A stretch of DNA of 64,000 bases from Paraburkholderia sabiae (GTDB lineage: Bacteria > Pseudomonadota > Gammaproteobacteria > Burkholderiales > Burkholderiaceae), in the NCBI RefSeq assembly GCF_030412785.1, contig NZ_CP125297.1, forward strand, positions 186,001 to 250,000, in the 5' to 3' direction. Position 1 is the stretch's first letter. Each line of letters begins with the position of its first letter. This document shows positions 38,393-46,888 of the stretch, in pieces. The notes beneath the pieces are model-generated. The model was not told the DNA's origin. It ran no database searches and saw only the letters and a list, made by a program, of their open reading frames with translations. Position numbers and translations under genes: made by a program.

Positions 38393-39355
38393 TCATTGCG
38401 GCGCCTGCGCCCCGTCGATCTCGTCGAATTTTTGACGCAGCAAGGTCTCCTGTTCAGCGAACCTGTCTGCGCTCTTCTTCTTTAGTTTTTCGAGGTTTTG
38501 GATCTTCCACCGAATCGCGGGGAGCTCGCTCAGATGTCCATATGGCAACAGTGCCCAGTTTGGCTCCAATCTAACGAATGAAAAAAGAAATTCGCGATGC
38601 TCTGCGGTGAGCGCCGCAGGTAGCTCACGATGTAGCTGATCTTGCGTCGCCTCCAGCGTCTTCACGTCGACCGCTTCAATGGTCAAACCGACAAATTCCT
38701 TCTCGTGCGCATCGTCTATAGGGTGCTTCGGAGCGAACAGGACTTCGTGAATAGGCCTGTTATGCCCTGCAAGGTAGCAGACGAACGCATCGAGAATATC
38801 GCTGCGCAGTCCGAGCGATGGCGTCGAGTACATATGGAGCACGTCATACAGGTCGCGCGGGTGCTGACGATCGAGCGCCGCAACCAGCTTGCTGCCGTAA
38901 AGCTCGGCTTCATGCAGCGTTGGTACGGTTATGCTGGTGTTGAACATATCTTCTGCCGCCTTGACGAGCGGACGGCTTACGGGCTCGAGCAAGGTTCCCC
39001 TGAACACATAGTTCACTTCGACCTTGACAGATGTTTGCCCGGAGATCACGGTCAGTTTCACCTCGTCGCCTTTTGCCTTGCCGGAGGCGCTCGTCGTGGA
39101 GAATTTGACAGCATGCCCTTCCGCCTCGATCTGCGCACGGGCACGGTTAAGTTCACTGCTGATCGCCGCGATTGCGTCGTCGCGGGCGAGTTGTCGGTCG
39201 ATCATGACCACGTCAATGTCGACTGAGAGCCGAGGCATGGCCTGCACGAAAAGATTCAATGCCGTCCCACCTTTCATGGCAAACAGCGGCGTGTCGAAGA
39301 TGATGGGAGCGATGCCCAGCATCAACCGAACGGTGTCTACGTAAATGTCGTTCAT
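38393..39355 (-). CDS. abiEii: AbiEii-type nucleotidyltransferase toxin
   Basis: Type IV toxin of the AbiE system, a DNA-polymerase-beta-like nucleotidyltransferase that modifies an essential target and blocks growth on phage infection. 320 residues with the NTase signature MKGGTALNLF ... RLSVDIDVVMIDR (G-G, D-x-D) and the DUF1814 body (ELYGSKLVAALDRQHPRDLYDVLHM). The ATG at 39355 overlaps the antitoxin stop as ATGA. A longer frame to 39454 is discounted for that reason. Intact. Confidence 0.92.
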   Translation of the reverse strand: MNDIYVDTVRLMLGIAPIIFDTPLFAMKGGTALNLFVQAMPRLSVDIDVVMIDRQLARDDAIAAISSELNRARAQIEAEGHAVKFSTTSASGKAKGDEVKLTVISGQTSVKVEVNYVFRGTLLEPVSRPLVKAAEDMFNTSITVPTLHEAELYGSKLVAALDRQHPRDLYDVLHMYSTPSLGLRSDILDAFVCYLAGHNRPIHEVLFAPKHPIDDAHEKEFVGLTIEAVDVKTLEATQDQLHRELPAALTAEHREFLFSFVRLEPNWALLPYGHLSELPAIRWKIQNLEKLKKKSADRFAEQETLLRQKFDEIDGAQAPQ

Positions 39356-40089
39356 CGCGGTTTCAGTGTCAGTCGTTTGCCGTCTTTGGTTTTGTGCGTC
39401 CACCGTTTCCCGTGACCAAGACGATCGACGTGCTTTTGAACATCTTGCGCCCAAGAAAATCCCGCCTCAGCGCCGAGATCGCGAACAAGCCTGACCACCT
39501 TCACTCGTGTGCAGTGACTCAAGAACTTGTCGAGCACCTGTGGGCGGATATTGCGCAGGCCCACCATCAGGTTGTTCGCCTCTTCCAAGGTTTGACCTTT
39601 CCCAACATCGCTGGCGAGTTCAAGCAGTGCTCGCTCCGGGATCGAGACCAGGACGGCGGGGTCGCCCGCTGGCAATGGTTTAAGACCTTCGTTGTAGACA
39701 AAATCGTCGTCAAACAACGTAGTGGTCTGGTACGAGTAGAGTAGATGCTCGCCCACCCAGTCAGGAAAGGCATAGGGCTTCTCTCCCCACAAAACGACGC
39801 GTTCGCGGAACGCGATGTTATGGCGGACGCCCTGCCACGAGAGCGCAGTCTTACCTGCGACGTGCATACCGGGCACACGACGGCTCAGGAAGGCGATCGT
39901 GCCGTCTCGCGTTGGAACATCACCGGTCATGAGATACGCGCCTCTCGAGAGGTGTTGGAGCCAGCCCGACTTGACCAGATCGTGTGCGAGCGCAGCGCTG
40001 ACACCCATGTCCCGTAGCATTTCGGAATCCAATGGGCGGCCGCGTTGGGTCTCTTGCAATAGGCGCTGGATGCTGGTTCTGGCACTCAT
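39352..40089 (-). CDS. abiEi: AbiEi-type antitoxin
   Basis: 245 residues: an N-terminal winged-helix domain (LLQETQRGRPLDSEMLRDMGVSAALAHDLVKSGWLQHLSRGAYLM) and a C-terminal AbiEi domain (VAGKTALSWQGVRHNIAFRERVVLWG, IPERALLELASDVGKGQTLEEANNLM). AbiEi proteins counter the toxin and repress their own operon through the winged helix. It is encoded first and coupled to abiEii by a 4-base overlap. Confidence 0.92.
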   Translation of the reverse strand: MSARTSIQRLLQETQRGRPLDSEMLRDMGVSAALAHDLVKSGWLQHLSRGAYLMTGDVPTRDGTIAFLSRRVPGMHVAGKTALSWQGVRHNIAFRERVVLWGEKPYAFPDWVGEHLLYSYQTTTLFDDDFVYNEGLKPLPAGDPAVLVSIPERALLELASDVGKGQTLEEANNLMVGLRNIRPQVLDKFLSHCTRVKVVRLVRDLGAEAGFSWAQDVQKHVDRLGHGKRWTHKTKDGKRLTLKPR

Positions 40090-40641
40090 TTTCGATGCAT
40101 AGTTTGTGGGAAAAAGTTCTGGTGTTTGCTTGATTATCTGCCAATATTCTATGCGCCTGCAACTGGCCGCGAATTGATATGCCCCAAATAATTAAGCTTG
40201 TATCGCATAGTTTATTTGCCGTAAATCAAGCAAATCGGGCACTTTCACAGATGAAATTATGCAGGGACGCACGTGTCCGCTGCCAGCACGAATGTTTGGC
40301 ATCGTTTCGGCGCTGGTCCACATCGAAGACTTTGAAGTCGCGCCTGCGATCATCGCCCGGCCGGCTCTGGATGCCCTTTGGAACGCGATTGGAATTGACC
40401 ACAGTCAGACGAATTTCGGCGGCTCGCTGCCATGAGCGGGTTGCACGGCCGGCGAAAAATCGCCGACCAGCATATGAGCGTGCGGGACGCGCCCGACAAG
40501 CTGACGATATGGTGTTGGCGACCGTGAGCATCCGCGTAGGTGCTATCCGTTGGTGCCTCCCGCATCGAAGTCTCGCCGGCCTCGGGCATGCGGTATGCAT
40601 GACGCGTTTCGTCTGCACACGCGTTCGAGCAGGAGGACGGC
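40090..40641. promoter_or_regulatory. abiE control region and adjoining intergenic DNA
   Basis: Notably AT-rich up to about 40240. TTTGCTTGAT (40125-40134) and its exact complement (40225-40234) are inverted. GCATAGTTT occurs twice in direct orientation (about 40098 and 40205). These could be AbiEi operators, which in known systems are inverted repeats upstream of abiEi. The rest, to 40641, has no supported gene. Confidence 0.4.
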
Positions 40642-40896
40642 ATGCGTGAGTCTTGCGAGCCGTATCGTGGATACGCGATTGAGGTGCATGTAAGCGTCAG
40701 CCACGCAATCTCATTCAGTGGCGTCCAACGTCGCTATACCGTCTCATGGGCGATTTACTCCGCGGACGATGCTGTTGCGCCGGTCGCGAGCTTCCCGGAG
40801 CGAGTCGACTTCGTTTCTCATGACGGAGCGTTCACTTACGGGGAAAAGCGAGCCCGGGCTTTTATCGACTGCACACTGGCGTGTAATTCAGCCTGA
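40642..40896 (+). CDS. Small hypothetical protein
   Basis: 84 residues, ATG preceded by a strong AGGAGGA ribosome site at ideal distance, which makes it convincing. Sequence MRESCEPYRGYAIEVHVSVS, then QRRYTVSWAIYSADD and FTYGEKRARAFIDCTLA. It looks like a small beta-alpha protein without signal or membrane segment. No known function. The protein at 41420 has a similar flavour (short, beta then a helix ending in a Cys). Confidence 0.65.
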   Translation: MRESCEPYRGYAIEVHVSVSHAISFSGVQRRYTVSWAIYSADDAVAPVASFPERVDFVSHDGAFTYGEKRARAFIDCTLACNSA

Positions 40897-41419
40897 TGTC
40901 TCGCCGCCACAATGCGCGCTATCGCCGCATGGCCTTCGAAGTTATCTGCATCCGTGACAATGATCTGGTGTGCGGAAACAGAGCCGTTATGGAGCGTTGG
41001 GTCAATCCCCTCACCGGAGGAAGACACGACTGAAAAATCAATAGACCGCCGACGATGATGCTCACGTCGTCTGCCGCAATAGCCGGCTTGCCCGTAGAGA
41101 TTGAGCTTCCAGGCGGATTGGATATCTTCATCGTTTTACGAACCCGCCCATAGGCAACCCGTATAAACCTCTGTGGCAGCTGTGTCGCGTTGCCAGCCAT
41201 ACCGTTATGTTGGCGCCCATGCTGACGCTCTGCACCGGACCCGCTTTCATTCCGGTTCCGCATGGCGTCACGGCCCCAAAGCCGACGTGCCCGATCGTCG
41301 GTCGTCGCATACACCCGCCGTTCCATGAGCATCATCGATATTCGACCTTTACGCGTCGACGCCCGCGAAAAGAAATGGCCTACAATCGCGACGTAGGCAC
41401 CACCCGACGGGAGGCGTAT
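40897..41419. other. Intergenic stretch, no gene seen
   Basis: 520 bases between two small genes. Open frames here have no ribosome sites or recognisable content. Promoter elements for the gene at 41420 are probably present but not identifiable. Confidence 0.4.
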
Positions 41420-41650
41420 ATGTACTTCGTTCACCACGGCGTCGCCATCCAGCCATCCGTATCAAGAGCCGGCAACACGTTTGTGGCCCGGGTTTCCATC
41501 CTCGAAGAGGATGGCGAGACGACTTCCCTTGGTGACCTGGGACAATTTGCCAACCGCGAATCGGCCTTCGCATTTGCTGTGCGTTGCGGCACCGCGTTCG
41601 CAGATGCCGAGCCGCTGCCCAAACCGCCCTGCACTGTCCGGCATCGCTGA
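41420..41650 (+). CDS. Small hypothetical protein
   Basis: 76 residues with an ATG five bases after GGGAGG. MYFVHHGVAIQPSVSRAGNT, FVARVSILEEDGETTSLGDLG, then a helix FANRESAFAFAVRCGTAFAD. The open frame extends upstream to 41207, but that part is low-complexity and lacks a ribosome site. Unknown function; perhaps a small beta-sheet stress-type protein as seen in Burkholderia. Confidence 0.6.
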   Translation: MYFVHHGVAIQPSVSRAGNTFVARVSILEEDGETTSLGDLGQFANRESAFAFAVRCGTAFADAEPLPKPPCTVRHR

Positions 41651-41794
41651 CCGCCCTGCGCGGTGATCAAGGTGGACCGTCTCGCCCGCGATCTGCCGCC
41701 CGGTTCCGGCAGAAACCGCATTCCGTTGCAAAATGGGCTCTCCGGTCGACGTGAATGTTCGCGGATCCACGCGGCAGCATGGATACACCACAGG

Positions 41795-41977
41795 ATGGAA
41801 GACCCGGCCCACAGCGCTGCAGGTGTTGCTGGCTATCTAACCAAACACCACCGGCAGCTAACCCGACGCTGGTTGCGTGCAGTAAGTCAACAGATGCGCA
41901 TCCGTGCCGTCACCCGGGACGCGACAGCACGACTCATCAATCAGCTGCCCCAGCTTTTTGACGAACTCTGTGCGTTG
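41795..41977 (+). pseudogene. Hybrid sensor kinase pseudogene, 5' part (RsbRD domain)
   Basis: 61 codons from ATG 41795: MEDPAHSAAGVAGYLTKHHR, then RRWLRAVSQQMRIRAVTRDATARLINQLPQLFDELCAL. This is the start of an RsbRD-type N-terminal domain found in Burkholderia hybrid kinases. It ends at GTTG (41974-41977). The next codon, CTG CGC GAC, is at 50861, giving FDELCALLRDGEQADIAM in frame. The element 41978-50856 separates the halves. Confidence 0.85.
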
Positions 41978-41988
41978 TGCAGGGAAAC

Positions 41989-42081
41989 GGTATTAGCTGG
42001 ACTAGCGCACGGTTAGCTGGACTCGATAGCGCGGAATTGCCAGGACTGACCGGACAGGCTGCCAACAAAACCGGCTGGACG
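41989..42081 (+). repeat. Left-end repeated motifs of the cargo transposon
   Basis: Four related copies of a TTAGCTGGACT-like motif: 41989-42003, 42010-42023 (both with TTAGCTGGACT), 42033-42047 (GGAATTGCCAGGACT) and 42069-42081 (AACCGGCTGGACG). They look like tandem transposase-binding sites. Confidence 0.6.
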
Positions 42082-42302
42082 CGTCTCGAAATTGCGCGGG
42101 TGACAGGAGCGGATGACAGGTGTTGTTTGACGATGGCCTTCCGGCGCGGGCTCTATCATCGTCATCGCCACACGCGCTGAATATGCGCGGTCGTTCCGCT
42201 TAGGCATCTTTACCTTAGGGCGGATTCATTTTCAGATGGGGCCGCCGTATAAAATCTGAAAAAATTGTCAGGCGAGAACAACGAGGCGGCAAGGAGATCG
42301 AT

Positions 42303-43142
42303 TTGTCTAATCTACTGGTGCAGTTCAGCCCTTGGGGCGCAGGCCGCGACACAGTCCCGGTTGGTCGATTGTTCGAATACACCAACGAGGACATCGCCGC
42401 ATCCTTTCGCGACGGCGATCGGATTGCGTTGGACCGGCTTATCCGCCTGCCGTGCGTTTTCATGGAGGAAGGCAATGGCGATCAGCTGGCTCGGGTTGGA
42501 ACGATTACGCATGCTCGGCTTGCCGGACGGGAAATTGCCATCGAATACACCTTCGACATGGATATCCCGCCCCTCCTGAACAGCGCGATTTTCGCGAACA
42601 GGATCGATTTCGATATGCCTCATGATTTCGAGTTTTCTCGGAGTCATTGGGCCGTGAAGGACGTGGACCTTTACAGGGTCCTTATCCGAAATACTCAGTC
42701 GCGTCGGCAGCGCCCTACCGTGTTCAATATCACAGAGCATGAACGTATCGAACCAAGGTTGCTTTCGGCCATGATGCCGTTCGATGCGCCCTTCACGCCT
42801 GTTTATGAAACCCTTCGACAGACCGCCGAAAACGTCGGCCTTCGTTGCCGCCGCGCCGACGATATTTGGGAAAATCCCGCGATCATTCAAGATATCGTCT
42901 CCCTGATCGACCGTTCGCGCGTCGTCATCTGCGATTGCACAAACCGCAACCCGAACGTTTTCTATGAGATCGGCGTAGCACATACCTTGGGCCGCGAAGT
43001 TATTCTCATCACGCAGAACGCCAACGACATACCATTCGATCTCCGACACCTTCGCTATGTGACGTACCTGAATAATGCAGAGGGCCGCCAAGTCCTAGCT
43101 CAAACGCTTGAGCGACGCCTGGAAGCCATCATTGAGGGCTAG
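42303..43142 (+). CDS. TIR-like/deoxyribosyltransferase-fold protein
   Basis: 279 residues. The N-terminal half (1-135) is an unrecognised domain (LLVQFSPWGAGRD, RVGTITHARLAGREIAIEYTFD). The C-terminal half (150-279) has a TIR-like/NDT fold: LLSAMMPFDAPFTPVYETLRQTAENVGLRCRRADDIW, IIQDIVSLIDRSRVVICDCTNRNPNVFYEIGVAHTLGREVILITQ. The glutamate of YEIG (residue 222) sits at the usual catalytic position. Related domains act as NADases or nucleoside-processing effectors in immunity. The start is TTG after AAGGAGA. Its stop overlaps the convergent gene by four bases. First cargo gene of the transposon. Confidence 0.72.
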   Translation: MSNLLVQFSPWGAGRDTVPVGRLFEYTNEDIAASFRDGDRIALDRLIRLPCVFMEEGNGDQLARVGTITHARLAGREIAIEYTFDMDIPPLLNSAIFANRIDFDMPHDFEFSRSHWAVKDVDLYRVLIRNTQSRRQRPTVFNITEHERIEPRLLSAMMPFDAPFTPVYETLRQTAENVGLRCRRADDIWENPAIIQDIVSLIDRSRVVICDCTNRNPNVFYEIGVAHTLGREVILITQNANDIPFDLRHLRYVTYLNNAEGRQVLAQTLERRLEAIIEG

Positions 43143-43813
43143 TATGCGCTCCACGGCATCGAGGACGCGCCATTGGTCTGCTGATCATGCTCTTCCAGCA
43201 AAAAGGTGAGATAGCTGCGCGCGAGGTTGCAGTACAGACGCGCCTCGTGCGGCTGGATCGCGATGCCCTCTTTGAGATCGGTTCCGTGGTGGACCCCGCC
43301 TCCCGTCGGCGATGAAAGGTAGCCGTGCAAGGTCGTCATCCAGGTCAGAATATTTTCCTGCGCCTTGCCCCGCTCCCGCTTTTTCATCTCGTTAATGAAC
43401 GGCCCGAAATACTTCCCCTGAATCGTCTCTGTGTCCTCGCCCATGCCCCGAAAGGCTGTCGTGATCGATTCCAGAAGGAAAAGAATTTCTTGGACCGCGC
43501 GCCGGCCCTGACCCACATCGAGCAGCCGTTCAGATTCCGCCAGGCATTCGTCGATAAGCGCGCGGGCCTGTTCATCCAGCGAGGGCGCCTGACGCGGAAC
43601 GGTGATCGGCATGTAGGCGCGCGTTGCGATTAAATCAGGCAGTCGAATTTCATAGCCCGCATCATGGTCCGCCAGGATGGCGTTGATAATTTGGACGTCT
43701 GGCACGCCCAAGCCGGACTGTTCGAGATCTTCGCAGCAATTCCAAAAAGCCTCGATAAACACAGGCGCATTTCCAGCCGAGATATCCATGAACCGAGATA
43801 AGTCGCTCCACGC
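43139..43813 (-). pseudogene. Abi_C-like gene, 3' part (split by IS21)
   Basis: Host residues start AWSDLSRFMDISAGNAPVF at the IS21 target repeat and run to the stop: EAFWNCCEDLEQSGLGVPDV, LLDVGQGRRAVQEILFLLESITTAFRGMGED, then IQGKYFGPFINEM and a C-terminal GVHHGTDLKEG ... HEARLYCNLARSYLTFLLEEH. The last part resembles Abi_C/HEPN-type abortive-infection domains (GxHG then ARLxxNLA). The 5' part is at 47859-48061 in the same phase. The gene is convergent with, and overlaps, the TIR-like gene. Confidence 0.65.
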
Positions 43814-43952
43814 TGGGCGGCGACAAATGGAATGAACGCCCCCACCTACCAGGTGGGTGACGCCGAAGAGGCGGACCCTCACGGGCCGACGGCATCAAAG
43901 TGCCCAAATGGAAGATCATTGAGGTCTTCACAGGCTAACCGGAGGGTCCGAA

Positions 43953-44972
43953 ATGAAGTATACGACGGTCGGGGTGGACATCGCGAAGAACGTCTTCCAG
44001 CTTCACTGGGTGGATGCCGGCACGGGCGAGATTGTGAACAAGCAACTGAAGCGCGCCGCATTCCTCGAGCATTTTGCGAATCGCGAGCCTTGCCTCATCG
44101 GAATGGAGGCCTGCGGCGGTGCCCAGCATTGGGCACGACGATTGATGGAGATGGGCCATCAGGTCAAGCTGATGCCGGCGAAGTTCGTCAAGGCTTTCAA
44201 TATCGGCAACAAGAACGATCCTGCAGATGCTCGTGCGATCTGGATGGCCACGCAGATGCCGAGCAAGCCCGTCGCTGTCAAGACCGAAGCCCAGCAGGCT
44301 GTATTGGCGCTGCATCGGTTGCGGCAACAAAAGATCAAGTTCCGCACGATGCAGATGAACAGTCTGCGAGGCTTGCTAACAGAGTACGGTGAGGTGATGG
44401 CCAAGAGTCGCGCCGCGCTGGATAAAGCGATTCCCGGGGTGCTGGCGAGGCTGGCCGAGCGTCTACCGGCGATGCTGATCGACTCGTTACGCGAACTTTG
44501 GAATGACCTTGATCGACTCGACAAACAGATCGCTGACATTGAGCGAAGTTTGCACACATGGATGAAAGAGGACAAGGCATGCAAGGCGATTGCCGCGATC
44601 CCCGGCGTTGGCCTGCTGACGGCGACGGCCACTGTCGCCACGATGGGTGACGCCAAGGCGTTCAGGTCCGGACGGGAGTTTGCCGCGTGGCTCGGTCTCG
44701 TACCAAAGCAGATCGGCACTGGCGGGAAGATCCAGCTATTGGGTATCAGCCGGCGCGCCGACACGTATGTACGGACGTTACTGATCCACGGAGCACGCAG
44801 CGTGCTCTTCCATGGCAAGCACGCCGGGTCGTGGGCTGAGCAGTTGCAGAAACGGCGACCATCCAACGTGGTGACTGTAGCACTTGCCAACAAGATGGCC
44901 CGAACAATCTGGGCGGTTCTCGCACATGGCACGCCATACAACCAGGGGCACGTCAGTGCACAACCGGCTTGA
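43953..44972 (+). CDS. IS110-family transposase (element D)
   Basis: 339 residues with DEDD block VGVDIAKNVFQLHWVDAGTG, LIGMEACGGAQHWARRLMEMGH, GNKNDPADARAIWMATQMP, and Tnp block AIPGVGLLTATATVATMGDAKAFRSGREFAAWLGLVPKQIGTGGKIQLLGISRRADTYVRTLLIHGARSVL. CGGAGG precedes the ATG. KQIGTGG replaces the usual Q-S-G-T-G-G wording of A, so the catalytic serine position should be checked against the family. Confidence 0.93.
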   Translation: MKYTTVGVDIAKNVFQLHWVDAGTGEIVNKQLKRAAFLEHFANREPCLIGMEACGGAQHWARRLMEMGHQVKLMPAKFVKAFNIGNKNDPADARAIWMATQMPSKPVAVKTEAQQAVLALHRLRQQKIKFRTMQMNSLRGLLTEYGEVMAKSRAALDKAIPGVLARLAERLPAMLIDSLRELWNDLDRLDKQIADIERSLHTWMKEDKACKAIAAIPGVGLLTATATVATMGDAKAFRSGREFAAWLGLVPKQIGTGGKIQLLGISRRADTYVRTLLIHGARSVLFHGKHAGSWAEQLQKRRPSNVVTVALANKMARTIWAVLAHGTPYNQGHVSAQPA

Positions 44973-45229
44973 TCAGTTGAACCGTATGGAAGATTGAAGC
45001 TTGCAGGATGACGTCGAAAGGTTGCGTTGGCAATCGAGCGTGATGACAAGACAGGTCGGACCTGAACTCGCTAAGCCTGAAAGATAATTTGAGCGCGTAG
45101 CTCGTGCGACAAATGAGGAGCGAGTCAGCGGATTTCATCGAGGCCCGCAGCGTATGAGGCTGCAATGAGGCCGCATATAAAGCTGCAACCTATCCTGTCG
45201 ATGCAAAGCGCAAGAAAACCTGGCGCATC
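44973..45229 (+). ncRNA. Candidate bridge/seek RNA region of element D
   Basis: Core GGTCGGACC at 45054-45062, 82 bases past the stop. GCGACAAATG (45106-45115) is identical over 10 bases to the left junction 43820-43829 (7 bases of IS21 plus ATG of the element). TAATTT (45085-45090) is the exact complement of the right flank AAATTA (45244-45249). Confidence 0.7.
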
Positions 45230-45277
45230 GGGGGCGTTCATATAAATTAGCTTGGCCGGTCGTTGACGTTTGTTTTG

Positions 45278-45332
45278 GCCGGTGGTGAGGAGTCGGAGGC
45301 GGCGTAGCCGCTGGAGACGACGAACCACCGGC
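45278..45332 (+). promoter_or_regulatory. Conserved hairpin in the IS21 copy 2 leader
   Basis: GCCGGTGGT (45278-45286) pairs perfectly with ACCACCGGC (45324-45332). An inner stem (45298-45303 with 45307-45312) matches that of copy 1. The outer stem sequence differs from copy 1 but pairing is retained. A second stem, GCTGATC with GGTCAGC, again places the AAGAAGAAG ribosome site in the loop just before istA. Confidence 0.6.
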
Positions 45333-45394
45333 GGCGCTGCGTCGGCGGGGCAATAGGATGGCTGATCGATTCTTAAAGAAGAAGCGGTCAGCAC

Positions 45395-46888
45395 ATGTCT
45401 GGAACCCGCATCACCGACCAACAGGTTCGCCTCTACATGAATAAGCGCAAACATCATTCGCAGGAACTTGCGGCTGCCAAAGCAGGAATAAGCGTTCGCA
45501 GCGCACGCCGCATCGAGCGTGACGCGACATTGCCATCCCAGAAGCCGCGGCGCTCCTGGCGTACGCGTCCCGATCCATTCGTCGATGTCTGGGACAGCGA
45601 AGTCGTGCCGTTGCTGCGTAACGTCCCCCACCTGATGGGCATTACGGTCCTGCGCAAGCTGCAGGAGGATCACCCGGATCGGTATCCCGACAGCATGCGT
45701 CGTACGCTGGAACGACGCATTTCTCAATGGCGGGCGCTCGAAGGTCCTAGCCAGGAGATCTTCTTCCCGCAGGAGCATCAGCCCGGCGTGCGCGGGCTGT
45801 CGGACTTTACCGACATGAGCAAGCTTTGCGTGACGATCGGCGGCGCACCGTTCAAGCACCTGCTGTATCACTTCGTGCTCGCGTTCTCTCGTTGGGAGTA
45901 TGCATGCATGGTCGACGGCGGCGAGAGTTTCGAGGCCCTCGCAACCGGCTTGCAGAACGCGTTGTGGCAGGCAGGAGGTTGTCCGCGTGAGCACCGCACC
46001 GACAGCCTGTCGGCCGCCTTCAAGAACCTTAGCGAGAAGGACGACTTCACGGCCCGATACAAGGCGCTGCTCGATCACTACGAGATGCAGGGTACGCGCA
46101 ATAATCGCGGTCTGGCTCACGAGAACGGGAGTGTCGAATCCTCGCACCGATATCTGAAGGATGCGGTCGATCAAGCGCTGATGCTGCGGGGCCATCGAGA
46201 CTTCGTTGATCGTGCCGCCTACGATGAATTCATCCGCGAGCAGGTGATGCGTCGAAACCGCCGCAACGCCGCCGCGTTCCGTATCGAGCGCCAACAGCTT
46301 CAGGATCTGCCGGATTACCGTACCACCGACTTCGTCGAGGAGGAAGCGCCTGTGACCCGCTGCAGCACGTTCACGGTACGCGGCATCCTCTACAGTGCGC
46401 CGTCGCGCCTGATTGGTCACCGGCTGAAGGTGCGCGTCTACGGCGACAGGCTCGACTGTTACCTGTCCGGCGTGCTGGTGCACAGCACCGCCCGGGGCAG
46501 CCGTGCGAACGACAACCGTTACGCGCTTGATTACCGCCACTTCATTGGCTCCCTGAAGCGCAAGCCGCAGGCGTTCAAGGGGCTCGCGTTTCGTGACGCA
46601 CTGTTCCCGCGCGAGGCCTACCGCCGGACCTGGGAGCAACTCGATGCCCGCCTGTCGCAACGCGAAGCATGCAAGACGATGGTTGGCCTGCTTGAACTGG
46701 CCGGCCTGCAGGGTGTCGAGGCCATACTGGCGGCACAGCTTGACGCGTTGCTGGACGCCGGCGAACTGCCCGATCTCAAGGCGCTGCGTGAGCAGTACGC
46801 ACCCCGTGAAGCCTCGTGCCCCGAGGTGGTGGTCCAGATGCCGCCCGTTGCAGTCTATGACGCGCTGCTCGAGGAGATGGCAGCATGA
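45395..46888 (+). CDS. istA: IS21-family transposase IstA (copy 2)
   Basis: 497 residues, same length as copy 1 and alignable throughout. Acidic residues fall at the same points: LSDFTDMSKL, HRTDSLSAAF, HENGSVESSHRY. Differences are scattered (for example SQEIFFPQEHQPGVRGL), so the copies are not a recent duplication. The ATG lies after the ribosome-site hairpin; the stop overlaps istB by ATGA. Intact. Confidence 0.95.
   Translation: MSGTRITDQQVRLYMNKRKHHSQELAAAKAGISVRSARRIERDATLPSQKPRRSWRTRPDPFVDVWDSEVVPLLRNVPHLMGITVLRKLQEDHPDRYPDSMRRTLERRISQWRALEGPSQEIFFPQEHQPGVRGLSDFTDMSKLCVTIGGAPFKHLLYHFVLAFSRWEYACMVDGGESFEALATGLQNALWQAGGCPREHRTDSLSAAFKNLSEKDDFTARYKALLDHYEMQGTRNNRGLAHENGSVESSHRYLKDAVDQALMLRGHRDFVDRAAYDEFIREQVMRRNRRNAAAFRIERQQLQDLPDYRTTDFVEEEAPVTRCSTFTVRGILYSAPSRLIGHRLKVRVYGDRLDCYLSGVLVHSTARGSRANDNRYALDYRHFIGSLKRKPQAFKGLAFRDALFPREAYRRTWEQLDARLSQREACKTMVGLLELAGLQGVEAILAAQLDALLDAGELPDLKALREQYAPREASCPEVVVQMPPVAVYDALLEEMAA

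Larger units (their letters stand above)
43827..45243 (+). mobile_element. IS110/IS1111-type element D
   Basis: 1417 bp with 12-bp subterminal repeats ATGAACGCCCCC (43832-43843) and its exact complement (45230-45241), 5 and 2 bases from the ends. It is inserted in the left terminal inverted repeat of IS21 copy 2. Same subgroup as element A by transposase and right-end sequence. Confidence 0.87.

Noticed and set aside
41663..42016. Stand-alone 117-residue protein
   Set aside because: Its last 13 codons lie in the transposon end, and its first 44 have no ribosome site; the real content is the 5' part of the sensor kinase.
43139..43882. Abi_C-like gene starting inside the inserted element (43882)
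   Set aside because: The first 18-23 codons come from IS DNA; the IS21 target repeat and the matching frame at 47859-48061 show the gene is split.
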